From: Burkholderiaceae bacterium
Lineage (GTDB): Bacteria; Pseudomonadota; Gammaproteobacteria; Burkholderiales; Burkholderiaceae_C
Length of the DNA stretch: 64,000 nt
Direction: 5' to 3'
Assembly (NCBI GenBank): GCA_030695205.1
Contig: JAUYTN010000033.1
Location: 434,001-498,000 of the forward strand
Shown here in pieces: positions 1-9,518 of this stretch; position 1 is the stretch's first letter; each line of letters opens with the position of its first letter. Below the pieces are notes generated by a model, which did not search any database, was not told the origin of the DNA, and saw nothing but the letters and a program-made list of their open reading frames with translations. Made by a program: the position numbers and the translations under genes.

Positions 1-97
1 GCGCCTGGGCGCGACCGGCGTCGACCTCAAGGACCACAGCGGCCTGCGCATGGTGGCGGCCACGTCGCACAAGGTGTCGACGCCGACTCCAATTTGA
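1..97 (+). CDS. 3' end of an unidentified gene (partial)
   Basis: An open frame enters from the left edge (frame beginning at base 2) and ends at a TGA at 95-97, giving about 31 C-terminal residues that include GVDLKDHSG and end in STPTPI. Nearly every third codon position is G or C, as in the real genes of this window, which is why I take it as coding. The tail is too short to assign to a family, and no domain is visible. Confidence 0.45.
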   Translation, partial: RLGATGVDLKDHSGLRMVAATSHKVSTPTPI

Positions 98-147
98 GTC
101 ACGTTATCCACATACCCTGCTGAATTTTTGGGCAGGGGTAAACACGA

Positions 148-905
148 GTGATTGACGTGGGAACCCTCAGCAAATTGCGCCGCTTGGTGCTGCGTGAAAA
201 CGTTTCAGTGCGGGAGGCTGCCAGACGGCTCAACATCTCCCGAAACACCGCCAAGAAACACCTGGACCAGCCGGAGATGGCCGAGCCACGGCACGCCAAA
301 AGACAACGTCCACCAGGACTGCTCGACCCGTTCAAAGATCAGTTGCGCCAATTGCTCAAGGCCGATTCACACCGCACCAAACGGCATAGACGCACCATCA
401 ACCCCGACTACCAGTCCATTCGCTCCTTGGGCTACAGCGGAGGCAAGGCACAGGTCTAAACCTTATGCCGTCAATGGAAAGAAGATCAAGGCCAGTGCCC
501 TAAGGGTATGGGCTTCGTTCCCTTGAGCTTCGAGCCCGGCGAAGCCCTCCAGCTTGACTGGAGCACCAAATACCTGGTCATCGGTGGCTTGCACAGGCGC
601 CTTGAAGTTGCCCGCGCCAAACTCGCTGCCAGCCGCAGCGTATGTGCTGGTCTCGTGTTGCGCCCAAGCCCACGAAATGCTCTTTGACGCTCATGCCCGC
701 GCCTTTGCAGTATTTAGCGGCGTACCCCGGAGGGGTATCTACGACTTACAGTGAATTCACCGTGGCAGATGGCTGGGAGCAGGAGCAAGGCCACCTCATG
801 CCCCTGCACAAACCCTTTGACGGGTATGTGGAGCAACCCATGCGTGTCACGACCACCGCACCGATTCACTTCCCTTTTAAAGTTGAATTTCGAACACCCC
901 GGTTG
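148..905 (+). pseudogene. istA: decayed istA, IS21-family transposase remnant
   Basis: The first 103 codons (start at 148) give an IstA-like N-terminus with a helix-turn-helix (VREAARRLNISRNTAKKHL) and end at an internal TAA at 457-459. Reading on in the same frame gives LSFEPGEALQLDWS, the IstA DDE-domain start. The frame is then lost near 650. The next frame gives EMLFDAHARAFAVF and GIYDLQ before a stop at 752-754, and a third frame gives PFDGYVEQPMRVTTTAPIHF, which resembles the IstA segment before the C-terminal domain. So there is at least one nonsense change, one frameshift and one internal deletion. No istB and no convincing terminal inverted repeats are visible. It lies directly against the 3' end of uvrA and cannot make an active transposase. 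Confidence 0.8.
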
Positions 906-917
906 AACTGACCCAGC

Positions 918-3900
918 TCAGCCCAAATATCGCCTCAAATACCGCCCGGTATAGCTCGCCTCCACCTCGACCAGTTGCTCGGGGGTACCGCTGGCCACCA
1001 CTGTGCCGCCGCCCGCGCCGCCTTCGGGGCCCATGTCAATCAGCCAATCGGCGGTTTTGATGACGTCCAGGTTGTGCTCGATCACCACCAGGGTGTTGCC
1101 TGCGTCGCGCAGCTGGTGCAGCACTTTCAGCAGCAGTTCGATGTCGGCAAAGTGCAGCCCGGTGGTGGGTTCGTCCAGGATGTAGAGGGTGCGGCCCGTG
1201 TCGCGTTTGCTGAGCTCCAGCGCCAGCTTCACGCGTTGGGCTTCGCCGCCTGACAGCGTTGTGGCGCTTTGGCCCAGCCGCACATAGCTCAGACCCACGT
1301 CCAGCAGGGTTTGCAGCTTGCGGGCAATGCTGGGCACGGCGCTGAAAAACGCCCCGGCCTCGCCCACCGTCATCTCCAGCACCTGGGCGATGTTTTTGCC
1401 CTTGTAGAGCACCTCCAGCGTTTCGCGGTTGTATCGCTGGCCGTGGCACACGTCGCAGGGCACGTACACATCGGGCAGAAAGTGCATTTCCACCTTCACC
1501 ATGCCGTCGCCCTGGCAGGCCTCGCAGCGGCCACCGCCCGCCGTCTGGCTGACGTTGAAGCTGAAGCGCCCAGGGCCGTAGCCGCGCTCTTTGGCGGTGT
1601 TGGTCTCGGCCATCAGCTCGCGGATGGCGGTGAATAGCCCGGTGTAGGTGGCGGGGTTGCTGCGTGGGGTGCGGCCAATGGGGCTTTGGTCCACGTTGAT
1701 GACTTTGTCAAAGTGCTCCAGCCCCTGAATCTCGTCGTGCGGGGCCGGCTCTTCGTGGGCCCGGTAGAGGTGCTTGGCCACGGCGGCATACAGCGTGTCG
1801 TTGATCAGCGTGCTTTTGCCCGAACCGCTGACACCGGTCACGCAGGTGAGCAGGCCGATGGGAAAGGGCACGGTCACACCGGTGAGGTTGTGGCCACTGG
1901 CGTTGACCACGGTCACCCAGTCCCACGGGGCGTGGCGCTCGCTCGGCACGGCAATCTGGCGCGTGCCGCTCAAAAACTGGCCGGTGAGCGAGTGGGGGTT
2001 GGCCAGCACCTGGGCGGGGGTGCCCTGAGCCATGACGCGCCCGCCGTGTACACCCGCGCCCGGCCCCATGTCGATGACATGGTCGGCGGTGCGGATCATG
2101 TCCTCGTCGTGCTCGACCACCAGCACAGTGTTGCCCAGGTCGCGCAGGTGTTGCAGGGTGGCAATGAGGCGGTCGTTGTCGCGCTGGTGCAGGCCGATGC
2201 TGGGCTCGTCGAGCACGTACATCACGCCCGTCAGGCCGCTGCCGATCTGGCTGGCCAGGCGGATGCGCTGGGCCTCGCCGCCGCTCAGGCTCTCGGCGCT
2301 GCGCTCCAGGCTGAGGTAGTTCAGCCCCACGTCGTTCAAAAACTTCAGGCGCTGGCGGATTTCGTGCACCACCTTCACGGCGATGTCACCCTTGGCCCCG
2401 CTCAGGCGCAGCTGCTCAAAGTACGCCAGCGACTCACCCAGGGTGATGTGGCTCACGTCAAAAATGGCCCGTTTCTGTGCGCCCTCGCCCACAAACACAT
2501 GGCGGGCTTCGCGTCGCAGCCGACTGCCGCCGCAGTCCGGGCAGGGCTGGGTGGTGCGGTAGCGGCCCAGTTCTTCGCGTACCGTGGCGCTGTCGGTTTC
2601 GCGGTAGCGGCGCTCGAAGTTGCGCACGATGCCCTCGAACGGGTGCTCCTTGGTGACCTTGCGCCCGGCTGTTTTGCCCGAATCGATGACGTACTGAAAC
2701 GGCACGGCCTCCTCGCCCGACCCGAACAGAATGACCTGCTGCACCCGCTCGGCCAGGCTGTCCCAGGGCCCCTCCACATCGAAGCCAAAGTGCGCGGCCA
2801 GGCTTTCCAGCATGGCGAAGTAGTAGCCGTTGCGCCGGTCCCACCCTTTGATGGCACCGCTGGCCAGACTGAGAGTGGGGAAGGCCACCACCCGGGCAGG
2901 GTCGAACACCTCGGTGTGGCCCAGGCCACTGCAGCTGGGGCAGGCCCCCTGCGGCGAGTTGAACGAAAACAGGCGCGGCTCCAACTCGCCCAGCGAGTAG
3001 GAACAGACCGGGCAAGAGAATTTAGAAGAAAAAAGCCTATCAACGCTTTTATATATTGAATTGTTAGCTACTTTTTCAGGAACTTCTGCCGTAGGCGCAT
3101 CCATGTCCATCACCAGTGCGCGGCCCTCGGCCAGGCGCAGCGCGGCCTCGAAGCTCTCCGCCAGGCGCTGGCGCTGCGCCAGGTAGGCTTTGGCGTCCTC
3201 GCCATCGGTGGGGGCATCGGCTGGAGGCGTGCCCCGCACCTTCAGGCGGTCCACCACCACGTCGATGTCGTGTTTGTGGGTCTTTTCCAGCTCGGGCAGC
3301 TCGTGGCTTTCCACCGTCTGGCCGTTCACCCGAAAGCGCACAAAGCCCTGGGCAATGAGCGCCTCGAACACCTCGGCAAACTCGCCTTTTTTCTCGCGAG
3401 CAATCGGGGCCAGCACCATGATCCGGTGGCCTGCCAGCCCTTCATGCCCGCCGGAGCCGACCATGACCGCGTCCACCATCTGGCTCACACTCATGGCCGC
3501 CAGGGGCTGGCCGTGCTCGGGGCAGTGGGGCGTCCCCGCCCGTGCAAACAGCAGGCGCAGGTAGTCGTGGATTTCGGTCACCGTACCCACAGTGGAGCGC
3601 GGGTTGTGGCTGGTGGCCTTTTGCTCGATGCTGATGGCGGGGCTCAGGCCTTCGATCAAATCCACATCGGGCTTGTCCATCAGCTGCAAAAACTGGCGCG
3701 CATAGGCCGACAGGCTCTCCACATAGCGGCGCTGGCCTTCGGCGTACAGCGTGTCAAACGCCAGGCTGCTTTTGCCCGAACCCGACAGCCCGGTGATGAC
3801 CACCAGCTGGTCACGCGGAATGTCGAGGTCGATGTTTTTCAGGTTGTGCGTGCGTGCGCCCCGGATGCTGATGCGCTGGTGGCGCAGCGCAGCGGCCAAA

Positions 3901-4004
3901 GGCAGGCCTTCATCGGGGGGGGCCACAGCGGCAGGGCTCACAGCGGGAGGGACCGCTGCAGGAGGGACCGCAGCAGAGTCAAGGGGGCCAGAAGCAATGG
4001 GCAT
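918..4004 (-). CDS. uvrA: UvrABC excinuclease subunit A
   Basis: DNA-damage recognition ATPase of nucleotide excision repair, 1028 aa. Two ABC modules are visible: Walker [10 protein letters not shown] near residues 72-80 and GVSGSGKST in the second half, each with an LSGGEAQR signature. Two zinc modules are present (CPVCSYS...CPSCSGLG and CEACQGDG...CDVCHGQ). I chose the ATG at 4004 because it directly precedes a Pro/Ala-rich leader; the open frame runs 16 codons further to 4052. That leader makes the protein about 40 residues longer at the N-terminus than E. coli UvrA. Just before the first zinc module, about 17 codons (residues ~309-325) are strikingly AT-rich and match the dispersed element described for this window. 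Identification is certain; only the start is uncertain. Confidence 0.97.
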   Translation of the reverse strand: MPIASGPLDSAAVPPAAVPPAVSPAAVAPPDEGLPLAAALRHQRISIRGARTHNLKNIDLDIPRDQLVVITGLSGSGKSSLAFDTLYAEGQRRYVESLSAYARQFLQLMDKPDVDLIEGLSPAISIEQKATSHNPRSTVGTVTEIHDYLRLLFARAGTPHCPEHGQPLAAMSVSQMVDAVMVGSGGHEGLAGHRIMVLAPIAREKKGEFAEVFEALIAQGFVRFRVNGQTVESHELPELEKTHKHDIDVVVDRLKVRGTPPADAPTDGEDAKAYLAQRQRLAESFEAALRLAEGRALVMDMDAPTAEVPEKVANNSIYKSVDRLFSSKFSCPVCSYSLGELEPRLFSFNSPQGACPSCSGLGHTEVFDPARVVAFPTLSLASGAIKGWDRRNGYYFAMLESLAAHFGFDVEGPWDSLAERVQQVILFGSGEEAVPFQYVIDSGKTAGRKVTKEHPFEGIVRNFERRYRETDSATVREELGRYRTTQPCPDCGGSRLRREARHVFVGEGAQKRAIFDVSHITLGESLAYFEQLRLSGAKGDIAVKVVHEIRQRLKFLNDVGLNYLSLERSAESLSGGEAQRIRLASQIGSGLTGVMYVLDEPSIGLHQRDNDRLIATLQHLRDLGNTVLVVEHDEDMIRTADHVIDMGPGAGVHGGRVMAQGTPAQVLANPHSLTGQFLSGTRQIAVPSERHAPWDWVTVVNASGHNLTGVTVPFPIGLLTCVTGVSGSGKSTLINDTLYAAVAKHLYRAHEEPAPHDEIQGLEHFDKVINVDQSPIGRTPRSNPATYTGLFTAIRELMAETNTAKERGYGPGRFSFNVSQTAGGGRCEACQGDGMVKVEMHFLPDVYVPCDVCHGQRYNRETLEVLYKGKNIAQVLEMTVGEAGAFFSAVPSIARKLQTLLDVGLSYVRLGQSATTLSGGEAQRVKLALELSKRDTGRTLYILDEPTTGLHFADIELLLKVLHQLRDAGNTLVVIEHNLDVIKTADWLIDMGPEGGAGGGTVVASGTPEQLVEVEASYTGRYLRRYLG
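3029..3078 (-). repeat. dispersed AT-rich element, copy inside uvrA
   Basis: On the minus strand the block reads GTAGC (3071-3067), 18 nt, AAGCG (3048-3044). It has the same spacing as the intergenic copies and ends in a T-rich tract. It is read in frame as part of UvrA ([17 protein letters not shown]) immediately before the first zinc module. Its base composition contrasts sharply with the GC-rich codons on both sides. Confidence 0.7.
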
Positions 4005-4251
4005 GCGGCAAGTCAGGTAGGTCCGTGCGAAATGGCGGCTCCCCGGCCGCACAGGGCACGGGTCAACCGGGCATTATCGACCCGCCCGCGCCGCCGTCTG
4101 TGTCACACAGCACCGGCACCCCATGGGCACACAACGGGGGACAGGGGCGCAGTTGGGGGACAATCCGCTCTTTGCTCCCCGGGGTACCGGGCCAATGCCT
4201 GACCAGCCAGCCCCACCGAGTACGCCCGATTTCTGCACCGCCGCGCCCACG

Positions 4252-5532
4252 ATGTCAGACCCCCTCGCTCCCACCTCTCCCACCCCTTTGGCTGCGGCAT
4301 CGGCCAACGCCGGCGCGGCCACCACCCTTCACCGCATGACGCCCCTGGAAAAGCGGGCCAGCTTCTCGCTGGCGGCGGTGTTTGCGCTGCGCATGCTGGG
4401 GCTGTTTCTGGTGCTGCCGGTGTTTATGCTGGAGGCGCGTCAAATGCCCGGCGGCGATGACCCCGCGCTGGTCGGCCTGGCCATGGGTGCCTATGGCCTG
4501 ACGCAGGCGCTCATGCAAATTCCACTGGGGCTGGCCAGCGACCGGTTCGGGCGCAAGCGGGTGATCCTGCTTGGCCTGGCGGTGTTTGCCCTGGGCAGCG
4601 TGGTGGCCGCCTGGGCCCCCAATGTGGAGACGCTGCTGCTGGGGCGTGCGGTGCAAGGAGCGGGCGCCATTTCGGCCGCTGTCACAGCCTTGCTGGCCGA
4701 CCTCACCCGCGATGAGGTGCGCACCAAAGGCATGGCACTGATTGGGGCCAGCATCGGGCTGATGTTTGCGCTGTCGCTGGTGGTGGCGCCCCCGCTGGCG
4801 GGTGCCATGGGGCTGGCAGGCATCTTCGGGCTGACGGCTTTGCTGGCGCTGGGGGGCATGGCCGTGGTGCTGTTGTGGACACCGGCCGAACCCACCAACT
4901 CGGCCACGGCCCCCCGGGGCCGCTTGCGCGATGTGCTGTGGCACCCCGCCCTGTGGCGGCTGAACCTGGGCGTGTTTGCGCTGCATGCGGTGCAACTGGC
5001 CATGTGGATGGCCGTGCCCGCGCTGCTGACCCAGACCGGTTTGCTGGCGGCCGACCACTGGCAGGTGTACCTGCCTGCGGTGCTGGCCTCGTTTGTGCTG
5101 CTGGGTGGGCTGTTTGCCCTGGAGCGGCGCGGCCACCTGCGCAGCGTGCTGCGAGGTGCTGTGGCCCTGCTGCTGCTGGTGCAACTGGGCTTTTTGCTCG
5201 TGGCCAGCAGCGGGCCTGCGCTGTGGCCGCTGGCGGTGCTGCTGTTCGTGTTTTTTGTGAGCTTCAACATCCTGGAGGCCAGCCAGCCCAGCCTGGTGTC
5301 TCGCCTGGCCCCACCCGAATCACGCGGGGCCGCGCTGGGCGTGTACAACGCGCTGCAGTCGCTGGGATTTTTTGCCGGTGGTGCGGTGGGCGGCTGGCTC
5401 GTCAAGTGGGGCGGGACGCAGGTGCTGTTTCTGGCGTGTGGCCTTCTGGTGCTGGCGTGGCTGGTGCTGGGCTGGTCTCAGCCGGTGCCTGCGGCTCCGA
5501 AGGGCCAGCAGGCGGCGCAGTCCCCGGCATAG
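4252..5532 (+). CDS. MFS transporter (YajR-like drug/H+ antiporter type)
   Basis: Integral membrane protein of 426 aa with about 12 hydrophobic segments. After TM2 it carries the major-facilitator motif A (GLASDRFGRKRV), and it has the motif-C-like stretch LVVAPPLAGAMG in TM5, typical of exporters. The start at 4252 (MSDPLAP) leaves a Pro/Ala-rich cytosolic leader; MTPLEKR, 28 codons later, is also possible. It is divergent from uvrA with about 250 bp between them. Its last 131 bp run antisense through the coding end of the ClC gene. The substrate cannot be predicted. The family is clear; the YajR resemblance is only an impression from overall sequence. Confidence 0.88.
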   Translation: MSDPLAPTSPTPLAAASANAGAATTLHRMTPLEKRASFSLAAVFALRMLGLFLVLPVFMLEARQMPGGDDPALVGLAMGAYGLTQALMQIPLGLASDRFGRKRVILLGLAVFALGSVVAAWAPNVETLLLGRAVQGAGAISAAVTALLADLTRDEVRTKGMALIGASIGLMFALSLVVAPPLAGAMGLAGIFGLTALLALGGMAVVLLWTPAEPTNSATAPRGRLRDVLWHPALWRLNLGVFALHAVQLAMWMAVPALLTQTGLLAADHWQVYLPAVLASFVLLGGLFALERRGHLRSVLRGAVALLLLVQLGFLLVASSGPALWPLAVLLFVFFVSFNILEASQPSLVSRLAPPESRGAALGVYNALQSLGFFAGGAVGGWLVKWGGTQVLFLACGLLVLAWLVLGWSQPVPAAPKGQQAAQSPA

Positions 5533-6874
5533 TCCCCGGCTCAGTCCCTTCAAAGCGGCGCAGCATCAGGTCGGCCAGCGTCGCATACAGCGGTCGACTG
5601 ATCAGGCGCGACACACCGCTGGCCAGCAGTGCCGCCGCCATCAGGCTCAGCACCATGGCGTAGCCATCGACCATTTCCATGACGATGATCATGGCGGTGA
5701 TGGGGGTTTGTGTGACTGCGGCCAGAAACGCCGCCATGCCCAGCGCAATCAGCGCCACCCGGTCAGGCGAATCCAGCAGGTGGGCCACATCGGCCCCCAC
5801 GCCCGCCCCGATGGACAGGGCCGGGCCAAACAGGCCCCCAGGCACCCCCGCCCAGGCCGACAACCAGGTGGCCACAAACTTGAGCCACGTCCACACCACC
5901 GGCAGCGACTGCGACGAGTCCTCCAGCAGTGCCCGCGTGTGGTTGTGCCCACCGCCAACGGCGGACGTCTGTGTCAGCACCGCAATCACCGCCACCGCCA
6001 GGCCACACAGCGCCGCAAACCGGATGGGCCACTTGCGCCGGTAGGCACAGAAGCGGTCGGGCATGCCCAGAAACGACGCGATGATGAGCCGCGCCATCAG
6101 CCCGCCCAACAGCCCACACACCAGCGCCACCAGGAAACCCGGCCACGCAATCGACCAGCCCACATCCCCCACCCGCACCCGACCAAACAGCGACAGGTGC
6201 CCCATGACCGACACCGCCACCAGGCCCGAGGCCACAATGCCCGCCATCATCAGGCCTGAGCTTTTGGTTTCGATGCGCCGCGACAGCTCCTCAATGGCAA
6301 ACACAATACCGCCCAGTGGCGTGTTGAACGCCGCTGCAATGCCAGCGGCCCCACCAGCCACCAGCAGCTCGCGCGGCGTGATGCCCGAGTTGGGCGACAG
6401 CCAGCGCCGGGCGGCAAACATCACCCCCGCCGTCACCTGCACCGATGGCCCCTGCCGACCGATGGACAGCCCGGCCAGGCACCCGCCTGTTACCAGCGCC
6501 ACCTTGGCCGCCGCGAGCTTGAGCGACACGAACACATGGCGGGACTCTTCGGGCGTGCGTGGGTCCAGCGCCGCCAGCACCTGCGGCACGCCCGAGCCAC
6601 CGGCCGCTTTGAACCACCGCCGCGTCACCCACACCACCAGTGCCGTCAGGGCGGGTGTCCACACCAGCGGAAACCACCACCAGCGCGCCTGCATGCCCGC
6701 AAACCAGTCAAACGCGCCATCGGCCAGCAGGGCAAAACCCACCGCCGCCAAACCGGCCAACACCGCAAACCCCATGACCACCACACGGTCCAGCCAGCGG
6801 CGGCTGTCGCTCAGCTCATGCCGCAAATTGGCATAGACATCGGGTTCACGTTTCATGCGGGATGATTCTGACAC
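5402..6874 (-). CDS. ClC-family chloride channel/transporter
   Basis: Ten-plus hydrophobic segments and the ClC signatures are present: GSGVP at residues 93-97, GRQGP at 139-143, the AIEEL pair at 193-197, GGLFGP later, and a PLYATL tyrosine motif. The position that is a gating glutamate in most family members (GREGP, E148 of E. coli ClcA) is Gln141 here (codon CAG), while the internal proton glutamate region (EE) is kept. The C-terminal ~45 residues are Pro/Ala/Thr-rich and are encoded antisense to the last membrane segment of the neighbouring MFS gene. The start is GTG at 6874 or ATG at 6856. It could be a channel or an uncoupled transporter rather than a 2Cl-/H+ exchanger. Confidence 0.92.
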   Translation of the reverse strand: MSESSRMKREPDVYANLRHELSDSRRWLDRVVVMGFAVLAGLAAVGFALLADGAFDWFAGMQARWWWFPLVWTPALTALVVWVTRRWFKAAGGSGVPQVLAALDPRTPEESRHVFVSLKLAAAKVALVTGGCLAGLSIGRQGPSVQVTAGVMFAARRWLSPNSGITPRELLVAGGAAGIAAAFNTPLGGIVFAIEELSRRIETKSSGLMMAGIVASGLVAVSVMGHLSLFGRVRVGDVGWSIAWPGFLVALVCGLLGGLMARLIIASFLGMPDRFCAYRRKWPIRFAALCGLAVAVIAVLTQTSAVGGGHNHTRALLEDSSQSLPVVWTWLKFVATWLSAWAGVPGGLFGPALSIGAGVGADVAHLLDSPDRVALIALGMAAFLAAVTQTPITAMIIVMEMVDGYAMVLSLMAAALLASGVSRLISRPLYATLADLMLRRFEGTEPGTMPGTAPPAGPSEPQAPAETSPAPATPAPEGHTPETAPASRPT

Positions 6875-6955
6875 GCACCCTGCCGCAGCGGCCTACCCGC
6901 TGGGCCTTGCGGCACAATGGGCCTTTTAGACCTCACTTCCAGGCCCGGCAACACC

Positions 6956-7492
6956 ATGGCATCTGTCAACAAAGTCATCCTCGTCGGCAACTGCGGCCGC
7001 GACCCCGAAATCCGCTACCTCCCGTCTGGCCAGGCCGTGGCCAACGTCAGCATTGCCACCTCGTCCCGCCGCAAAAACCGCGACACCGGCGAAACGGTGG
7101 AAGACACCCAATGGCACCGCGTCACCTTCTATGACCGCCTGGCCGAAATTGCGGGCGAATACGTCAAAAAAGGCCGTCCCATTTATGTGGAAGGCCGCCT
7201 GAAGTACGGCACCTACGTGGACAAGGCCACAGGTGCCGAGAAAAATACCGTGGACATCATCGCCACCGAGCTGCAGCTGCTCGGCGGGCGCGAAGGCGGT
7301 GGCGGCAGCCATGGTGGCGGCGACGAAGGTGGCGGCTACGACGCCCCCGCGCCAGCCCGCCGCCCACCACCCGCAGCCGCCCGCCCCAGCGCACCAGCCT
7401 ATGCCCCCCGCCCCGCACCGCCTGCTGCACCCGCTGCCCCGGCGCGCAGCTCCAGCGGCTTTGACGACATGGATGACGACATCCCGTTCTGA
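6956..7492 (+). CDS. ssb: single-stranded DNA-binding protein
   Basis: 178 aa. The N-terminal OB fold begins MASVNKVILVGNCGRDPEIR and includes DTQWHRVTFYDRLAE and YVEGRLKYGTY. A Gly-rich then Pro/Ala-rich linker follows, and the conserved acidic tip DDDIPF, which docks partner proteins, closes the chain. The ATG at 6956 is chosen because it gives the canonical SSB N-terminus; the open frame starts 13 codons earlier. It binds ssDNA as a tetramer in replication, recombination and repair. A uvrA/ssb neighbourhood is common in proteobacteria. Confidence 0.97.
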   Translation: MASVNKVILVGNCGRDPEIRYLPSGQAVANVSIATSSRRKNRDTGETVEDTQWHRVTFYDRLAEIAGEYVKKGRPIYVEGRLKYGTYVDKATGAEKNTVDIIATELQLLGGREGGGGSHGGGDEGGGYDAPAPARRPPPAAARPSAPAYAPRPAPPAAPAAPARSSSGFDDMDDDIPF

Positions 7493-7593
7493 ACGCCTAG
7501 TCAACCGCAGTCCCCATCCCCAGGGGTGCGGGCCGTTTCTGCGCCTACACCCTGTTTCACTGGCCACCGCGCCACCTCACTGAAAGGCAACCC

Positions 7594-7950
7594 ATGCAAG
7601 TCCAAGTCAACACCGACGACCACATCCAAGGCGGCGAAACGCTGGCCCACTGGATCACCGAAGAAACCAACAGCCGCCTGAGCCGTTTTCGGGACCACAT
7701 CACCCGCGTCGAGGTGTTTCTGACCGACCTGGACGGCAGCAAGTCTGGTGTCAAAGACAAACGCTGCCGCCTCGAAGCCCGTGTGGCCAACCGCCAGCCC
7801 GTCAGCGTCACAGCCGACGCCGACAAAATGGCCACCGCGTTCATTGATTCAGTGGACAAGCTGACCCGCGCCCTGGACACCGACCTGGGCCGCGTCAAAG
7901 ACCGCCACGGCCGCGACACCATCCGCAACGCAGCGGACCAGGACAGCTGA
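7594..7950 (+). CDS. HPF/RaiA (S30AE) family ribosome-associated protein
   Basis: 118 aa. It shows the S30AE pattern: an N-terminal MQVQVNTDDHI strand, a helix rich in basic residues around SRLSRFRDHITRVEVFLTD, and a second basic helix DSVDKLTRALDTDLGRVKDR. The length fits the short hibernation-factor type, which sits in the mRNA/tRNA channel of the 30S subunit in stationary phase. It lacks the C-terminal dimerisation domain of long HPF. It lies about 100 bp after ssb on the same strand; whether they are co-transcribed is not clear. Confidence 0.82.
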   Translation: MQVQVNTDDHIQGGETLAHWITEETNSRLSRFRDHITRVEVFLTDLDGSKSGVKDKRCRLEARVANRQPVSVTADADKMATAFIDSVDKLTRALDTDLGRVKDRHGRDTIRNAADQDS

Positions 7951-7997
7951 GCATCCCCTGGGGTTGGGCGTCAACACCCTGGTCCATTTGCGTGGTC

Positions 7998-8041
7998 GAT
8001 AGCAAACTATCCATTTATATCAAGCGCAAATGGGATATTTG
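7998..8041 (+). repeat. dispersed AT-rich element, copy upstream of lipoprotein gene
   Basis: ATAGC (7999-8003), 18 nt, AAGCG (8022-8026). The arms GATAG / CTATC close on a CAAA loop (7998-8011). The 3' end of the element overlaps the possible upstream ATG at 8030 and stops just before the ATG at 8042, so it forms the leader of the next gene. Confidence 0.75.
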
Positions 8042-8803
8042 ATGCATAAAACCAACCCCACACAACCCCGCTGGCACCGGGCACTGAGTGCCGCGGCCCT
8101 GATCGGCATGCTGGCGGGTGTGTCCACTCTGTCGGGGTGTGGCCACCTGGGCACTGGCTGCGACTGCGGCCCTGGTGCAACCCCTGGCACCCCTGGCGCT
8201 CCACCCACGCCGCGCACTCCCCTGGTGACCCGGCCCATTGCCTACACCGCTTTTGACGGGCCACCACCGCTGGCCACAGCCGCGCCCACTGGCACACTGC
8301 AGTACCCCTGGCACCTGCCACCCCAGGCCCAGCCTGTGTACCCCCTGGCCGACAGCGTGCCCCTGCCTGCCCTGGCACCAGCCCCGCCCCCCGCAGCCGA
8401 GCCGCCAGCCACACCACCGGCGCCGAGCAGACCTGCGGCCAAACCCCGCAGCCACTCACACGCACACACCCATTCCTACACCCACACCCACCCGCATACG
8501 CACCCACACACGCACCCCGTGCCTGCAGGAGCCGTCCGCCCGACAGCCAAGCGCCGAGCCGCCACCACGCCCCGCGTGCGCACCACCCGCCCGGCACGCC
8601 AGACTCGCCCCGAGGCACCCACCGCCGAACGCCGCAGCACCGCAGGCGTTGACACCACCCGCAGCGCCCGCACCGCCACCAGCCAGCGCCCACCCAACGA
8701 GCCACTGGACTGCCCCAACCTCGTGCGCACCAACCCCTACCTGGCCAGCCAACTGCGCTGCCCAGGGGCTGCGGTACTGCCCAACACCCCAGTGGCGCGC
8801 TGA
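8042..8803 (+). CDS. His- and Pro-rich putative lipoprotein
   Basis: 253 aa, function unknown. It has a basic start, a hydrophobic stretch (ALSAAALIGMLAGVSTL) and a lipobox LSGC with the lipidated Cys at residue 33, so it is probably membrane-anchored and faces the periplasm. The rest is Pro/Ala-rich and low in complexity. Residues ~137-159 contain a His-rich run with alternating Thr/Pro (HTHTHPHTH type), which could chelate Zn, Cu or Ni. A basic Arg/Thr segment follows. The end CPNLVRTNPYLASQLRCPGA has two Cys and looks more ordered. The start at 8042 is preferred because 8030 falls inside the upstream repeat. I recognise no family. Confidence 0.65.
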   Translation: MHKTNPTQPRWHRALSAAALIGMLAGVSTLSGCGHLGTGCDCGPGATPGTPGAPPTPRTPLVTRPIAYTAFDGPPPLATAAPTGTLQYPWHLPPQAQPVYPLADSVPLPALAPAPPPAAEPPATPPAPSRPAAKPRSHSHAHTHSYTHTHPHTHPHTHPVPAGAVRPTAKRRAATTPRVRTTRPARQTRPEAPTAERRSTAGVDTTRSARTATSQRPPNEPLDCPNLVRTNPYLASQLRCPGAAVLPNTPVAR

Positions 8804-8876
8804 AAGCAGGTGCACTCGCCGCATGCCGACGAGTCACTGGCAATGATCGGCCTCAAGCCCGCAACTGCACTGGCCA

Positions 8877-9518
8877 TCAGCGCCCAGGTGGCGTCTGGGG
8901 TTTGGGCGGCTGCTCCCCCAGCACCTGCACGCCGGCCGCAATGCGGGTGGCGGTGGTCAGGGCGCACAGCCCGGCAAAGCCCAGGGCAAGCGGCACAAAC
9001 CACGCAGGTACCAGGCACATCAGCGTGAACACCGCCAGGGTCTCGGTGGCCTCGGTCAAGCCCCCCAAGAAATAGAAGCCCTTGTCCGGGTAGGCCGTGC
9101 TGACCAGGCCACGCTTGGCGGCCAGCACGGCAAACGCCAGAAAGCTGCTGGCGGTGCCCATGAAGGCAAACAGCAGCACGGCAGCCGCCAGGGCATGGGC
9201 GCCCGGGTCGGCCAGGGCAAACGCCAGCGGGATGCTGGCGTAAAACAGAAAATCCAGCGCGATGTCCAAAAAAGCGCCCCGGTCGGTGGGCGCGGTCAGG
9301 CGGGCCAGCGTGCCGTCCAGTCCATCGGCCAAGCGGTTGAGTGCCATGGGTAACAAAGCCCATGCGCTGTGGCCCGTGGCGATGAGTGGCACCGCCAGCA
9401 GGCCCACCGCAAACCCGGCCCAGGTCAGGTGATCGGCCCGCACGCCCCGGTGCATCAGCGCCCGTGCCATGCGCTGCAGCGGGCGGCGCAGCGCGGCGTT
9501 CAGGGTACGGTCAAACAT
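8877..9518 (-). CDS. ynjF: CDP-alcohol phosphatidyltransferase family protein (YnjF-like)
   Basis: 213 aa membrane protein. It shows the family signature as DGTLAR, 7 residues, G-AFL-D-IAL-D (residues ~70-90), the Mg2+-binding aspartates that join a CDP-activated lipid or alcohol to its acceptor. The usual gap after AR is about 8 residues. The ATG at 9518 overlaps the end of the upstream ATPase gene by 8 bp, suggesting translational coupling. The set of substrate-binding protein, permease, ATPase and this enzyme matches E. coli ynjB-C-D-F, a cluster of unknown substrate. The lipid product cannot be read from the sequence. Confidence 0.85.
   Translation of the reverse strand: MFDRTLNAALRRPLQRMARALMHRGVRADHLTWAGFAVGLLAVPLIATGHSAWALLPMALNRLADGLDGTLARLTAPTDRGAFLDIALDFLFYASIPLAFALADPGAHALAAAVLLFAFMGTASSFLAFAVLAAKRGLVSTAYPDKGFYFLGGLTEATETLAVFTLMCLVPAWFVPLALGFAGLCALTTATRIAAGVQVLGEQPPKPQTPPGR

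Noticed and set aside
148..905. An active IS21 element
   Set aside because: The istA reading frame has an internal stop, frame changes and a deletion. There is no istB, and no terminal repeats could be paired.
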